Assembly (NCBI RefSeq): GCF_030867095.1
Contig: NC_081826.1
Span: 55,420,001 to 55,484,000, forward strand
Source of the DNA: Alligator mississippiensis
Lineage: Eukaryota; Chordata; Crocodylia; Alligatoridae
DNA: 64,000 bases
Reading direction: 5' to 3'
Position 1 is the stretch's first letter; each line of letters starts with the position of its first letter. Below the pieces are notes generated by a model, which was given only the letters and a program-made list of their open reading frames with translations, had not been told where the DNA came from and did not search any database. This document shows positions 22,804-34,828 of this stretch, piece after piece. A program made the position numbers and the translations under genes.

Positions 22804-25800
22804 CATGTTGTCATTGCTTTCTGATGCTTCTCTGATTTGGAAGTAGGCATGCAATATTACTGAATACATAGGCTTATGGGGCAGAGCTTGTAAGGGGAAA
22901 CACAATGGAGTCAAAGATGTTCCGATCTTTAAGGGCATATACAATAAGGAATTAAAGTAGGAAAGCCTGCATGCAACTAAGAGAGAAATATAAAGTGATC
23001 CTGGTTGAAGTGCCCCCATTTTAAGAAGGAAGAATGTATGGAACTTTTGCTTAGACAAGGGGGATTTTTACCAAAATGAAGGTGGATCCAGATGTTTGCC
23101 TGACTAAAGATAGAAATACATGGACGCAAGTAGAATAACCTTGAAATATCTGATAGGGATCTTGTGATAAAAGGTGTTAGCAAGTGCAGTGGATAAAAGG
23201 CATTAATTATTTTTCCTGTAAACTAGATGCTGTCAAATTATGTGCATTATTCTATACACTAATGTATATTAACATAGTTACTTTTATTAAGCAACCTTGT
23301 AATCTCATAAAAGGCCAATATCAGATTAGTTTGAAAAGACCCATTTTTCATAAAACCATGTTGATTGGCTTCAGTTATGCTGACATCTTTTAATTCTTTA
23401 CTGATTGCATCCTATATCAGCATTTCCATGTCTTTGACCAGGATTGATGTCAGGTTAACCAGTCCATACCTGCTGATGATACTTCAGTTTTGCTTGAAAA
23501 TGTCTCTGAGCTCTAGGGAAACCTCCTTTTGAAAGGGAAAAATATGTTTGGATGCTTATTATAAATGAAAAATGCAGATTCACCATACAAAATATAGAGT
23601 ATTTCTCATTTTGGGAAGCCACTCATTCTAGATTTAGTTATATATGCATTGGAAGTGTAATCTAACTAATGAAGACACCGTTCTAATGAATTGGAGGATA
23701 AAAAATGCAAAAGGAGAGTTGCAATTCTTTTTCAGAGCACAGCCATCTTTTCAGGCACATATTCAGAACGCTCATTCAGAAAAGATGCATTTATAACATC
23801 ATATGGAAGAGCCTTGGCAATAATAACATCTCAATTGCCAGAATATACTTACACTGGGTGGGTGGATGGGTGGCTCTGGCTCTGAACACTCAATTAAGTG
23901 CATTTTTTCTTACACAGTCCCTGTGGTACATTAAGTTTTACTGATATCTAATAGCTCCAACATCTCTAAGGGAACTGGCCTTGATTTTATTAACGTACAA
24001 GATTGAAGAACAAAAGGCATATATTGCTGACAAGTTAGAAATTCCTTAACAAAGGTATCTTAATGACTTTCTTCTTTCCCTTAGTATTTCCTGCAGTAAC
24101 CTACACTGCTCAGTCAGAGGGATATTATTTTTGGACTCGGTAATTTTCCATGAAGGATGTTTTGTTAGTTTGTACATCTTTTATGTCATGAAAATTTGAA
24201 CAGGAAGTTGTTGATTGTGTTAAAGGTTAGAACCTTTCCTTCCCTTTTGTAAAATCATTTGTCTGTCTGCCTTGCTCCTTCTCTCTGTCAGAGTGACTAT
24301 TAAAGCTAAAGTAGTGTGTGGTGATACATACGTGATAACCAACAACTTTGGCCTAAGAGCTTATCTGTTAATGGTGTCAAATGCTATCTAATAATCAATA
24401 TTGCTGCTCTTGTGTTATGTTCACATGCTTCTAGAGGTGTAACTGTTTGTTTACAGAAGTACTTCTGTTTTCTATCTTTTCACCTCTTAGTGGTTGTCAG
24501 CCTTAGTATCTGTGTCTTTCAGTAAGCTCCCTTAAAACCTGTCTACAGTTATTTGAAGAAACCTGCAGCTTTTAAGGATTGCCTTAGTCCTAAGAGGCTA
24601 TGGATGCTGTCACAGATGCAGGAGAATCTATACAATGGCAAAATCATGAACCATACCCCAACCCTGTAGATTAGGCATTTGTAGAACAGAAGAATGAGAG
24701 TCTATGTAACTGAGGCCCCTGTTTTATTTAGATCTTAGTAAGCACAACTGTACCATAGTAAAAGTTAGAATGTGTTCTGAACTATTTTGTTCATGGCAAT
24801 GGCATGGCAATGTTTATAATGATCTGTAATGAAATCTCTTATGTACAGCTGGCTGATCGTCAGTCCCTTAATAGGTAATAGTTTCAGGTACGGCCCCAGA
24901 CTTTGGGTCTCTCTTTCTTTCTCTCTGCTATTTTGCATGTGTTTAAGGTTATATTTTCTCATTTATTTTAAATTTTCTCTCTCATTATCCTTGTTCTTGT
25001 GTGAAAACCCCATAAAACAAGAAGGTTGAGTGAGGAAGAAATAGTGGAATAAGACGAGCTTGCAAAATCTTAAATTACAGAAATAATTTTCTGAGTTGAA
25101 GTGATTTTAAGCCCCTATTCTGCATTGTGTTCAGACTGCCCGCCTGGATGAGCCCCACGAGATTCAGTGAGGTTCTGCTCAGCGAGACTGCCTGCTTCAC
25201 AAGGCAGGTCTGAAGCTTCCTGTAACCAGGAACAGTAGGTAAAACTATCAGTGAGGGAAGTGATTAAGTTGACATTACCCCTTAACAATGCAGTTGACAG
25301 ATTATGAAATGACAGGGACTGTTTGAAAGCAAAAATACAATTGTGTTGTATTGGTCTGTCGCTGATCTTTACATTTTTGAGGGTAAGACAGCCATCTATT
25401 TTGTATTTTAAAGGGCATCTCTTATTTGGTTCCTGCTGTACCACAGCCCACATCTAGCATGGATCTACTAAGAAACATTTAAACAGATTAAGAGTAAATA
25501 TTGAGGCCACCATGCATATTATTTACCTACCAAAAACCATATAAATTTGTCCCATAAATAAAGCACTGTATCCAGCATTCCATAAAATAAGTGTTGACTT
25601 ACTTTGCTCATAGCTGTCCTTTGTTTCCTTGAAACGTGCAGGAGTTGTTGCTTAGATCTGAGTGTTAAGTCCCAAACTTAATACCACTCCCTCACCCCCA
25701 GAGGAGCCACTGACATTGGTAGGCATTAACTTAATGAGCCTTGTTCTTTTCCCTGGCTGAGCTCCAGAACAAAGCTGTTAGCTCAGGACACACTTTCAGC

Positions 25801-26220
25801 TCATGTGGCCATGTTAAATTCCTTCCCTAGCTGACAATGAGAACCTACTTCTCATGTTGGGAAGTCAATACAGTCCTCAGGTTGGTATACTCAGTAACTC
25901 TCTGTTTCTTTGGGATGAGGGCATTCTTGGGTACTAGCATGATGCCTGTGTGGCTGTTACTGAGGTGAAAGAAAGTGCTCCAGTATAATAAGTGTTTGCT
26001 CTGCAGCAGGATAAACCAACAGATTCCTAGAGTTTCTTTGGGTTAACAGCTGCAGATAAACTCCTTTTTGCTTTCTTCCAGGCACACTCACTGTAACAGA
26101 TCAATGTCTATGCACACATACTTGTGTAATTAATGTGATTCTGTTGTAGAACTGCCCTCTGTTTAGTTTGTAGCTTGACATATTTATCTTTGGTGAGACA
26201 GAATTTAACTAAAAAACAAT
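22804..26220. other. AT-rich gene-free stretch
   Basis: No gene, RNA or transposon boundary could be supported over ~3.4 kb. Open frames such as 22735-23058 (minus) and 25115-25453 (minus) carry no recognisable domain. Confidence 0.5.
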
Positions 26221-26224
26221 GTGA

Positions 26225-26335
26225 GATGCAAGGATTTCTTAGGGTGATACCTTTTATTGGACCCACTCTGTACTTGGGATAAAGATAGACAAGCTTTCGA
26301 ATGCAAGATATTCTTCCTCAGGTCAAAAAACATCT
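26225..26335 (-). repeat. Interspersed repeat tail (TTTTATTGGACC...AAGCTTTCG type)
   Basis: 'GATACCTTTTATTGGACCCA', then 'GACAAGCTTTCGAATGCAAG' and 'TTCTTCCTCAGGTC', is the reverse complement of a 3' tail found across many reptile repeats ('...gaaagcttg...ccaataaaaggtatcacc'). A related plus-strand tail follows the foldback at 3620-3660. I recognise the pattern but cannot assign the parent class. Confidence 0.6.
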
Positions 26336-26429
26336 CATTAACTAGTATATTCTAATTATCTCCATCTGCTAAACTTTGTCTGGCCCTGCCCTCACTAAAG
26401 TCAGTTTGAATTTTGCCATTGATCCAGAT

Positions 26430-26926
26430 AGGAGGAAAATTGGGCCTTCCCTGTGGACAAATTGGAGAGAGTCCAGCAGAGGTCAACAAAAATGGTAAGG
26501 GGGCTGAGGCACATGACTTATGAGGCCAGGCTGAGGGAACTGGGCTTATTTAGTCTAGAGAACAGAAGACAAAGGGGGAATTTAATACCAGCCTTCAACT
26601 CTCTGAAGGGGAGTCAAAAGAGGATGGAGCTAGACTGTTCTCAGTGGTGGCAGATGACAGAACAAGGAGCAATGGTCTCAGGTTGCAGCAAGGGAAGTTT
26701 TGGTGTGATATTAGGAAGAATTTTCTCACTAGGAGGGTGGTAGAACACAGGAACAGGCTACCCAGAAAGGTGGTGGAAGCTCCTTCCCTGGAAGTTTTAA
26801 AGTCCCAGCTAGATAAAGCTTTGGCTGGGATGATCTAGTTGGAGACGGTCCTGCTTTGAGCAGGGGATTGAACTAGATGACCTCCTGAGGTCCCTTCCAA
26901 CCCTAATTTTCCATGATTTCTATGAT
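26430..26926 (+). mobile_element. CR1 LINE 3' end (ORF2 C-terminus and 3' UTR)
   Basis: ORF2 reads '[20 protein letters not shown]' and '[20 protein letters not shown]', then, after a frameshift near 26610, '[20 protein letters not shown]', '[20 protein letters not shown]' and 'LDKALAGMI' with a stop at about 26838. This is the standard CR1 C-terminus. The 3' UTR follows with 'GACCTCCTGAGGTCCCTTCC' and ends in the short 'CCATGATTTCTATGAT' terminal repeat typical of CR1. The copy is 5'-truncated, as most CR1 insertions are. Confidence 0.93.
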
Positions 26927-29815
26927 ATCCACTTTTATAGGTATGATATAATACTAAGCAAGTAAGTCTGGTGCATACAAACTCAGGTCAAGAGTGTGTG
27001 AAGAGTTTTCAACTACATAATAATTAGCCCAAACCTAACCCTTTCTCTGAACCACCCAAACTCAACCCATTTCTGTGGTCACTTAAGGAATACTCCTGTA
27101 GAATTTAATAGAAAATGGTAACAGTGCAATAGGTTTTCAAATTAGTCCATAGAATTTAAAAGAGGATCACATATGCAGCTGCTATAGAATTCACTGGAAT
27201 GGATTAAAATGTATAGAAAACATAAGTTTCTCTTAAAATCCACCCTGTTGGGTTTCCAAGGTAATTTCTATGGAATCTAACACCCCAGTGAGTTCTGCAT
27301 CACTCCCTTGTGTGTTTTGACTCTTCTTGGCTTACACTCTCAGGTTTCTAAGTTAATTTTACTGTTCTACTGGATGCTAGCAGATCTGTTTTGAAGTCAT
27401 AGTTACATATTTTTAAAATGTGCATGTTCATGAACTGGTTTATGTAGCTGAAAATCACAAGTGTGCATACAACGTTCTTTCTGTAGTATACAAAACATTT
27501 TACTGACTCTTCCCTGTCCAAATGAAAGGAAGTACTGGAAATCAGTTTACTAATCTAACTTTCGGTGTGTTTATACAAACTAATCTATACAAAGCTTCAG
27601 AAGTTCTCATATTCCTCTACCAATTACATTAAGAAAAGAGTTGATCTTAAAAAAAACCCCAACCCTTTTCACAGTCTGAAACTTTTGATTAAAAAGTCTA
27701 TCCTACTCTCTGATTCCACGTTCCATACTCTAACGTGAGCCTGAAACAAATCTGCTTGCACTCTGCAACCACCAATAGGCCTCCTAACCTTCTATTTTCT
27801 TCTCCTACTCTGTAATCTATATCTTTGGTAATTCATTACAATGTATAGCAGCCAGGGAGAAAAGTATGGGAAGAAAAACATTTCAATGCAATTTCTCCCC
27901 CAAAAATTATTACACATTTGAGAAGATGATAAAAAAAAACCAAACTTCTAGGGTGGAACCCCAAACAAACTGAAATTTGGTTTGTTTCAGGTTTCTTTAT
28001 CAACTGTAAAATATTGAACCTCAGTGCATTTAAACATGTTCTTCAGTTTGCTTTTCTGCAGATCTTAGGCCAATTTTCATGAGAGTCTGGGCCCAATTTT
28101 GAGCAGTTTATGGGCTGATTTGAACATAAACCAGATAATGCTCAGTGGATTTGGCTGAAATTCATTTTGAACTTTTAAGTGAGTTTGAACCTAAAAGTGA
28201 AATTTTGGAAGTGTGGTCCCAAGAATTGAAACCAAAGAAAAGGTTAGCAAAATATTCTAAACTGAATCTGCAGCATTTCAGGAATCAGTTGTTGACATAC
28301 AAAATAGAATTAAATGGAGTTTTAAAAACACTGACATTTTATTTCAGTTAGAATTGTTTTTGCCATTACAAATAAGCAGAATGGCCAGTGTAACAGGCAA
28401 ATTGTGGAACACAACAAAGATTACTTACAATAATATCCAGTATAATTGAATAGCATGTAAACCTTTGAGAGTGGGATTTTTATAAATTCTCAGCATTGGC
28501 TTAACTCAGATGTCTTTGAAATCAATAGGAATTTTACCATTGATTTCACTGGAAGCAGAGATGGGCTGGTGCCTAGTATTTCTGAAAATCCTGTTGATGA
28601 TGCACAATGGGTTTTTTTTTTGTTCCAGCCATTGCCAGCTCCTGCAAGAATATTATGAAGCAGTGGTAACTGCTTCATAGTTAAGGCTGAGACTAGTTTC
28701 CACTATAAACATAATTTGTGATCCTTACCTCCACTCCTGTTCACAAGAAAGTCATCACTTCTTATGAAACTGTGTATGCTGTTTCCATCCCTGGAAAGAG
28801 TTTTCTGAGAACTTTGGTAAAAATCAGAGAAGGAGCTTTAAAGTAATGATACCTCCTGATCCCTGAGTTCAGCTGGGCTGAGCTTAATCTTTGCATCATT
28901 AGCCGAAAAAGTTGACTAGATCATTATCTCTCTGACCAAGAACTCTCAGATTAGGCACTCTTATTGGAGTCTTTACAAGCAGGTTCTTCTACTTGATTTC
29001 TTTGATAAAGCTGGATACTGACTGGGAAAGGTGTTCAAATTTGCCTTTCTGTTATGCTAGTCCAACTTGCCATTGATAATTTTTTTCTTTTCTTTTTCAG
29101 GATGCCAGGCTCTTTCTAATTGTTTTCTTTTTCTGCCACATTCTTTTCCTGCCATTGCTCATTTCTGATATTGATACTTTTCTTCCCCTCTTCTGTCTAA
29201 TGATGTTCATGTCAAAGCAGACCACCTTTCAAAGCTACCCATGAATGAATTGGGGGAGGGTGGAAGCCAGCTGCAGTTAATCTTTGAAACACTGAAATAT
29301 AGAATTTCTGAGTATGAGTATAATGGCAATTGGCCAATTAAGAGTGAGCCAGCAGCATTTGGTGTAAGGTAGACATTGTGCTTTGTATCAGAGAGTGGAG
29401 GCTTCACAGCTTACCACCATAATTGCACCACTCTTTTTATTGCCTCTTCTGAGCCACTGCTTCTGGCCTTATTTCTAGCTTAAAGAACAAGGTTTATCAT
29501 CCTGTGCATTTATGTTTCCTTCAAAATATTCTTTAATAGGATACTCTCATTCATAAGTATGGTTGTTTTGTTATTGAAATTATCACAGGGTCATATCCCA
29601 TACTTTCTATGTCTAAAATGAATATATGAAAAAAGGAAGAACCAAATCCAATTCCTGTACTGTGAAACAGAAGGGCCTATGGGTCCTATAAGGTCTATGT
29701 ACTGTTAATATACAAGATCACCAGCTTAATGCATTCCCCCTAAATAGTAATAAGTTCATAGTTTTGTCCTGTTTGAATGATGTAAAAGGTGCATCTACAC
29801 AAAACCTGTATAATT
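26927..29815. other. AT-rich gene-free stretch
   Basis: No supportable gene. 28480-28560 carries the degraded 'TTGAAATCAATAGGAATTTT' and 'ACCATTGATTTCACTGG' pair, an ancient near-palindromic repeat word that recurs in the window. The open frame at 28145-28351 has no recognisable domain. Confidence 0.5.
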
Positions 29816-29816
29816 T

Positions 29817-30220
29817 TACTGTTATTTGTATTATAGTAATTGGGATTGGGGACCCATTCTTCTAAGCACTGTAGAAATACAGGGTACCTACACATGTGCA
29901 GCAGGGCTGCTCTGTGTCAAAGCAGACTTGATTAACTGAGTCTGCTGGAGCATGTTAATTACTGTGGTGCAGCAGACACCAGCATCACATATATCAGTGT
30001 CCCCACACAAAGGCGTTTGAAGTAAAGTGCCTTCGATGAGCTTTAGTTAAAGCACCTCCACCACCATTTTAAAGCATGGGGATGCTGATACATGAGATGG
30101 TCCAGGCACTTTAATTACAGCAGCTTCTGGAGCTGCTCTAATTAAAGCGCCACCCCCACTTGCGGATAAGGTATATAAACACCTACAGTCCTTGTCATGA
30201 CCCAATCACAATTTAAAGCC
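29817..30220. repeat. Ancient interspersed repeat split by a MITE
   Basis: The left part (29817-29881), 'TGTATTATAGTAATTGGGAT', 'GGGGACCCATTCTTCTAAGC' and 'ACTGTAGAAATACA', follows the common sauropsid repeat '..attatagtagtgcctaggggcccc..gtgctaggcactgtacaaacaca'. The continuation expected next ('acagtccctgccccaaagagcttacaatc') resumes at 30186 as 'ACAGTCCTTGTCATGACC', 'CAATCACAATTTAAA'. The host repeat is therefore interrupted by the MITE at 29882-30185. Confidence 0.5.
29879..30188. mobile_element. Harbinger-like MITE (29882-30185), 3-bp TSD ACA
   Basis: The left end is GGGTACCTACACATGTGC and the reverse complement of the right end is AGGTGTTTATATACCTT, giving loosely inverted termini. ACA flanks each side (29879-29881 and 30186-30188). 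Internal words 'CAGCAGACACCAGCATCACA', 'TTTGAAGTAAAGTGCC', 'GGCACTTTAATTACAGC' and 'AGCTGCTCTAATTAAAGC' are shared with the 915-bp element at 13003-13917, so this is a shorter relative. The insertion site falls exactly where an older repeat is broken, which independently supports the boundaries. Confidence 0.75.
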
Positions 30221-31435
30221 CAATCCTACAGTTATATTCACCTGGCTAAATCAGTGTCTATACAGAGCTCCATTGAGATCAATGGGGGACTACACAAGCA
30301 GTATTAGAGGCTGGATATGCATCTTATCTGGAACTCTTTAGGAATAGCAGATTTTTCATCTATTCAGGCAGTTGGATGACCCTTATGTCCACTTCTAACC
30401 TTATGATTCTCTGACTATGTGGATCTAAACTGAAGCAGGAGACAACAAAGTAGTGTATCAAATAACAGGGGGAAAGTAAGATGAGAATGCAAGCATCCCA
30501 GTAATAAGATCATATGGTTTAAAGGTACATTGTTTGGCTTTGTGCCTGGCTTGATGGTTTTAAAGCATTTTAAATTATAAAAGAGAAATTAAAATGCAGC
30601 TGTCTCTGCAGGCTGCTCAGCCTAGGCCATTCTGCATGAGTGGTTTTCTTGAGAGTGTTACTGTGGAAGTGGGAACTTCTGTCAAAATTTGAAAGAGGGA
30701 GCCAGAAGCTTAGCTGGGAAGTTCTGGGTAGCAGTGGTATACAGAGAAGTGGCAGTGGCTGGATCATTGCCATTAGCAATGGCACTGGGCTGGCAACAGC
30801 AGCAGCTGCAAATGTTATGCTCCACCTCAGTCAGTGTCCAGGGCTGGTGCTCATTCCCACCCTGCCAGCTTCCCCAGTTACTACTGGGGTAATAGTGAGT
30901 GATAGTGGCTGTACAGGTGGGTTCTGGGAAGGCCTTCCACTTATAGGGGAATATAGGGAGACCATTTCTGCAAGAAGTTTATCTCTGAATCTAGTGTCAC
31001 TAACAAAGAGCAGAGGTCAGGAATTGATGCAGTGAGAGATGAGCAAATAAGTGTAAACAGGTGTTAAAAAAAAGAGAGAACAGAAACTTCCTCTGAAAAA
31101 TGAAGAGCAGAGCTCTCTGTCTTACTCCCGGCAGTAAGAGGAGAGCAGTACATCCAGTAGCTCTCTCTCCATTTTGGCTGGTTCCACATCATCTTTCAGT
31201 CTATTCTTACCTTTCTGTAATCTCAGGCAGGTAGATAAATGGAGCAGCCAATTGTTTTACTTAACCTGGTTTTCTCTGGTTTGGCCATACTAGCAGACAC
31301 GAAGCGAATGGAAACATGAAAGGTTATGAACTTTCCAGACTAACCTGGTGTTGCAGAGAGACTTGAACTTTTGCCATAGAAAAATGAAATAAAATAAATT
31401 ATATAATTAAAGTATTGCACATCTTTGTCCTGCTA
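30221..31435. other. Unannotated stretch
   Basis: No gene is called. 30265-30290 has 'CTCCATTGAGATCAATGGGG', a near-palindrome belonging to an ancient repeat. The open frame at 30640-31035 (plus, 131 codons) was inspected and has no motif, repeat structure or splice context to support it. Confidence 0.45.
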
Positions 31436-31439
31436 AGAG

Positions 31440-31560
31440 AAAGAACATGAGAACTGCCATACTGCGTTAGGCCAATGGTCCATCTAGTATAGTAGCCTCT
31501 CTCATATAGTGGCTGGCACCACCTTCTCCCAGGGAGTTTAAAATTCCATTAATAGGCAAT
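31440..31560 (-). repeat. CR1/LINE-related 3' UTR relic (probable)
   Basis: 'AAGAACATGAGAACTGCCAT', 'ACTGCGTTAGGCCAATGGTC' and 'CATCTAGTATAGTAGCCTCT' match a very common reptile repeat ('aagaacataagaatggccatactgggtcagaccaatggtccatctagcccagt'). I associate this with LINE 3' regions in antisense. Sequence-level recognition is good; class and strand are less certain. Confidence 0.55.
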
Positions 31561-32599
31561 TTTGCAACAATTCACCCCTGATATAAGTTAAAGGTTACAA
31601 AATTATTATTTATTACCATTCTGTTTCTGGCTCTCATTTATTTGTCCCTACTGTGCTCTGTCTCTTTCTTCCCAGCTTTCTTTTTCTTGTATACTTTCTT
31701 GTGCCTTCCTTTCTCCAGGTAACCCCCAGGCTTCCACCTCACTGGAATTTTTCTTCCTTTTTTCTTTCATGTGCTTTTCTTCACTCTGATCTTGTTTCTC
31801 CTTCTTGTTTTCCTTTTTTATTTGCTATACCTTCCCACTCCTACCTTATTGCTTCCCTCACTGTTGCAATTTCTCTTTTGTCTTCTATTGTTCTCACCCC
31901 CTTTTGCTATAGCAAAGTGAGGAGTGTCCCCAATTCTCACTGACAGTCAGCACAAGCTCAGGATGTTCAGCACCTAGTCAAAGGTATCCAGGTTCTTGCA
32001 GAATTGGGCCCCTCATTCCTCTTTTCTTCAATGGTTTTGCTCTTCTTTGGTTTTACTATTGGTCTTGGCTTCCTTTTTTTCTCTTCTCATCCTCTTCGTT
32101 ATCTTCTACATTCTTGTCTCTATGATTCTCTGTCCATTTGTCTTGGTTTTTATTCTTTATATGTAAAGGTATTATATATTTTCTAATTTATAACTTCCAT
32201 CATGGCCGCGCTGTTCCAACATTGTCCTTTATAGGTGTTTTTCATGTTCATCATAGGCACAAAATTCTGGACTAGGTGGACAACATTACAGGACTATTGC
32301 AAGGGTACTTCACTGTAAAAAGAACTTTTCTTATAGTATTTTCTTTATTTTAATACGAAGTTGTAATACCATGTTGTAATTTTATTGTGCCTTTTATCCC
32401 AAGATCTCCATATGTTTTTGAGAAATATTAATGAATTCGGCCTCTGAGTCCTGTGATGTGTGTTTTATTATCCTGATTTTACAGATGTGTACATGACTGT
32501 GAGCCTGTGTTCTGTGCACTATGCCTGTAAATTAAAGACATCTGCCTTCCTATATACCTGGTAGGATTTTAATACAATTGGGAGTAGCTGAGTGGGAGT
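31561..32599. other. Pyrimidine-rich, gene-free stretch
   Basis: 31640-31910 and 31990-32170 are strongly C/T-rich on the plus strand. This yields hydrophobic Phe/Leu/Ser open frames (for example 31653-31943) that are compositional artefacts. 32460-32490 has 'TTATTATCCTGATTTTACAG', which resembles a scrap of minus-strand MIR. Confidence 0.5.
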
Positions 32600-33250
32600 A
32601 TTTGTGCTAGAAGGCAGAGTAGATTTGCACCTTATAGACTGACTAAATCAGAGATTTATAACAGGAACTTTTGTGATTCTGAGCTCGTTATAAGGTAAAA
32701 ATCAACCCTGCTGCCTGGCTTCAAACCAGAGGTGTAACAGGCATTTTCAGTGCTGGGGGTGGGGACGATGATAAATGGTGACCACTAGAGAGCAGGGGGG
32801 AGAGGGAAAGGATTCTTACTTGCTGAGGCTCTCTGCTCTCTTCCCTTGAACAGCAAGCTGCAGCTGCATGAACTCATGCTGCTGTGGCTGAAGCACAGGC
32901 AGTGATGTGGGCTCTCCAAGGACTGTTCCTGTTGCCCCATTCTCCCTCCCCCAGTTTTTTGGGCAGGGCTGTGCCCATGGTGAAGTCTCCTGGGTGGGGA
33001 AGGCTGCCATTCCACCCTCCTCTTGCTCTACAAATACATTATGGGGCATGGGACTGCTCAGGGCTTGCAGGGTGGAGCAGGGGCTGTGCAGGGCTGCTCT
33101 TGTCATACCAAAGACTCCTTGGGGAGAAGGGGGCCATACTGGGATCCCCCTCACAGTTGGTGCCAGGGGCTAGGGCCCTGCTCGCTCTGCCCCAGTTATG
33201 CTGCTGCTTCAGACTAACATGACTAAGTACATGGCTCTGCTCCAGGATTA
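32600..33250. repeat. Reptilian interspersed repeat interrupted by a hAT element
   Basis: The left part, 'AGATTTGCACCTTATAGACT', 'GACTAAATCAGAGATTTATA' and 'CTGCTGCCTGGCTTCAAAC', and the right part from 33207, 'CTTCAGACTAACATGACTAA', 'GTACATGGCTCTGC', together follow one common repeat ('..gcaccttatagactaacaaatcagag.. ctgcttcagactaacacggctac..'). They are separated by the 480-bp hAT insertion at 32727-33206. The class of the host repeat is not known to me. Confidence 0.6.
32719..33214. mobile_element. hAT element (32727-33206) nested in a repeat, 8-bp TSD
   Basis: The left terminus is CAGAGGTGTAACAGGCATTT; the reverse complement of the right end is CAGCAGCATAACTGGGGCAG. The flanks CTTCAAAC (32719-32726) and CTTCAGAC (33207-33214) match at 7 of 8 positions. 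Joining the flanks restores the host repeat text, which confirms the boundaries. The body is GC-rich, and its open frames on both strands are not protein-like. It is a non-autonomous member of the 'cagaggcgtaactagg'-type hAT group. Confidence 0.82.
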
Positions 33251-33289
33251 CTTCTAGCCATTCACCTTCTGTTAACAGAATTTATAGAC

Positions 33290-33905
33290 TATAGAAGTCA
33301 AATATGTTGCCCATGGACCAGATCCAGCCTGAGGAAGACTTTCATCCAGGCTGCTAGTTTTCCAGTGGGCTACCGGAAGTTGGGGGTGGGGCTAGAGGGG
33401 TATTGCCTGCCACAGAATTTGGTGGCTCTGGCTCCTGATGGGCAGACATAGCCATAAGTGGCAGGGGGGTGAGTGACAGCCATGCAGATACATCCTTTAC
33501 TTGCCCTGCTGCTGCCTGACCATGCTGCTGCCCCTAGCACTATGGTTGGGTAACTAGATCGGCAAGAGGGCCAGCTGAGCCTCAGCCAGGTGGTTGATTC
33601 TACGGCTGCTCTTGCAGTACCACACTTCTGCTGCACAACAAACTAGCTTCAGTCTGTGAATAGCTCTCACCCATGAGACTTCCCTGGTGCCTGCTATACT
33701 ATTCCTGCTGGGTAGCCAGTCCTTGAACTTCAGAATCCCAGGAGCCACCCTTCCCCTGTCCCTGCACCCCCACAAATGAGCCACTTGTGGCTTAGTCCCA
33801 CACCCGGCCCTGGCTGGACAGTGCCTGTGGGCGCCCCTTCACTTTGGTGCCCAGGGCGGTCACCCTGCTGCCTCCCTCCCACTACAGCACTGCACTGGCC
33901 TCACA
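33290..33905. mobile_element. hAT-derived GC-rich sequence, ends not resolved
   Basis: 'GTCAAATATGTTGCCCATGG', 'ACCAGATCCAGCCTG' at 33298-33332 looks like a Charlie-type left terminus. 'GGGCGCCCCTTCACTTTGGT', 'GCCCAGGGCGGTCACC' at 33829-33864 looks like the terminal region of a second hAT family in the opposite orientation, ending around CACTGCACTG at 33897. Neither has a matched partner or target duplication, so these are probably fragments of at least two elements. Confidence 0.45.
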
Positions 33906-33959
33906 GGTCTGGCTTTCGAGGACCTCTCACAGTTTACACCCAGCCCAGGATGAATTTGA

Positions 33960-34828
33960 AGTCGCTAATATAGTCAATTAAATCATGGAAAACTGCTTGT
34001 TGTGAGTTGTGGTGCAGGTTTGTGGGGTTTTTTATAGATAGTTAGAAACAGCTGATACTCTACCTGAGTCATCAGTGTTACTATCTTTTGTGATTTTATC
34101 ACAAAGTGTATCTTACTGGATAAATTGCATATACCTCTAGCCCTTTGTGTCAGGTATTATTTTGGAAGTTCCATCTTCATTTTAAAATGCAAATGTTTCT
34201 TGTCCTCATGCTTGTGGAGAGAAGCTTGAAAACATAACATCAACATGATTTTTAAGAAGGGTAAATTAGAAGAATCCAAACTTTCTTACTGCTTTTAATC
34301 TTATGATTTTAAGTCTGCCCCATGAATTCTGGGATGCAGACTCGTGATTTTGTAGCTTTGGTTGCAACATTGCATCTCGAAGGACAGGGCTGCAATAACT
34401 CAGGCAGGCAAAAAAAAGGGGAAGGGCAGATTGCTGAGAGGATTTAGGATGGAGGCTCTTGCAATGAAAGAGATATTCAAGTGTTTAACTTGTGAATAGG
34501 TTATATTTGTTCTTTGATTGATGTTTTGTTAATCAAAAATGGAGTATTTCCAATATGCATATTTTGTTCTTTGCATCTGAAAAAAACAATAATCAGATCA
34601 TTCTTGGCAAAATGTGGCTGTGTCTTAATGGGTGCTCTCAGGGTCTTTCTCAGGTCTCCAAAAGACTGAAATATTAAACAATTGAGACAGTGAGCCTTTA
34701 GAAAATAATTGGATGTAGAACATATAATCAACTCTAAGTGTGTCCTTCATGCTGTCTTCTGATACTTGCACTATCCAAGCATTTAGCCCAGGTCAGTTTT
34801 CAACAAACTTCACACCATCACTGATATT
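33960..34828. other. Unannotated AT-rich stretch
   Basis: No gene, RNA or repeat boundary is visible. The minus-strand open frame at 34501-34731 has no recognisable domain. Confidence 0.5.

Noticed and set aside
30640..31035. 131-codon plus-strand frame
   Set aside because: No domain, signal peptide or splice context; the composition is ordinary and no homology is recognised.
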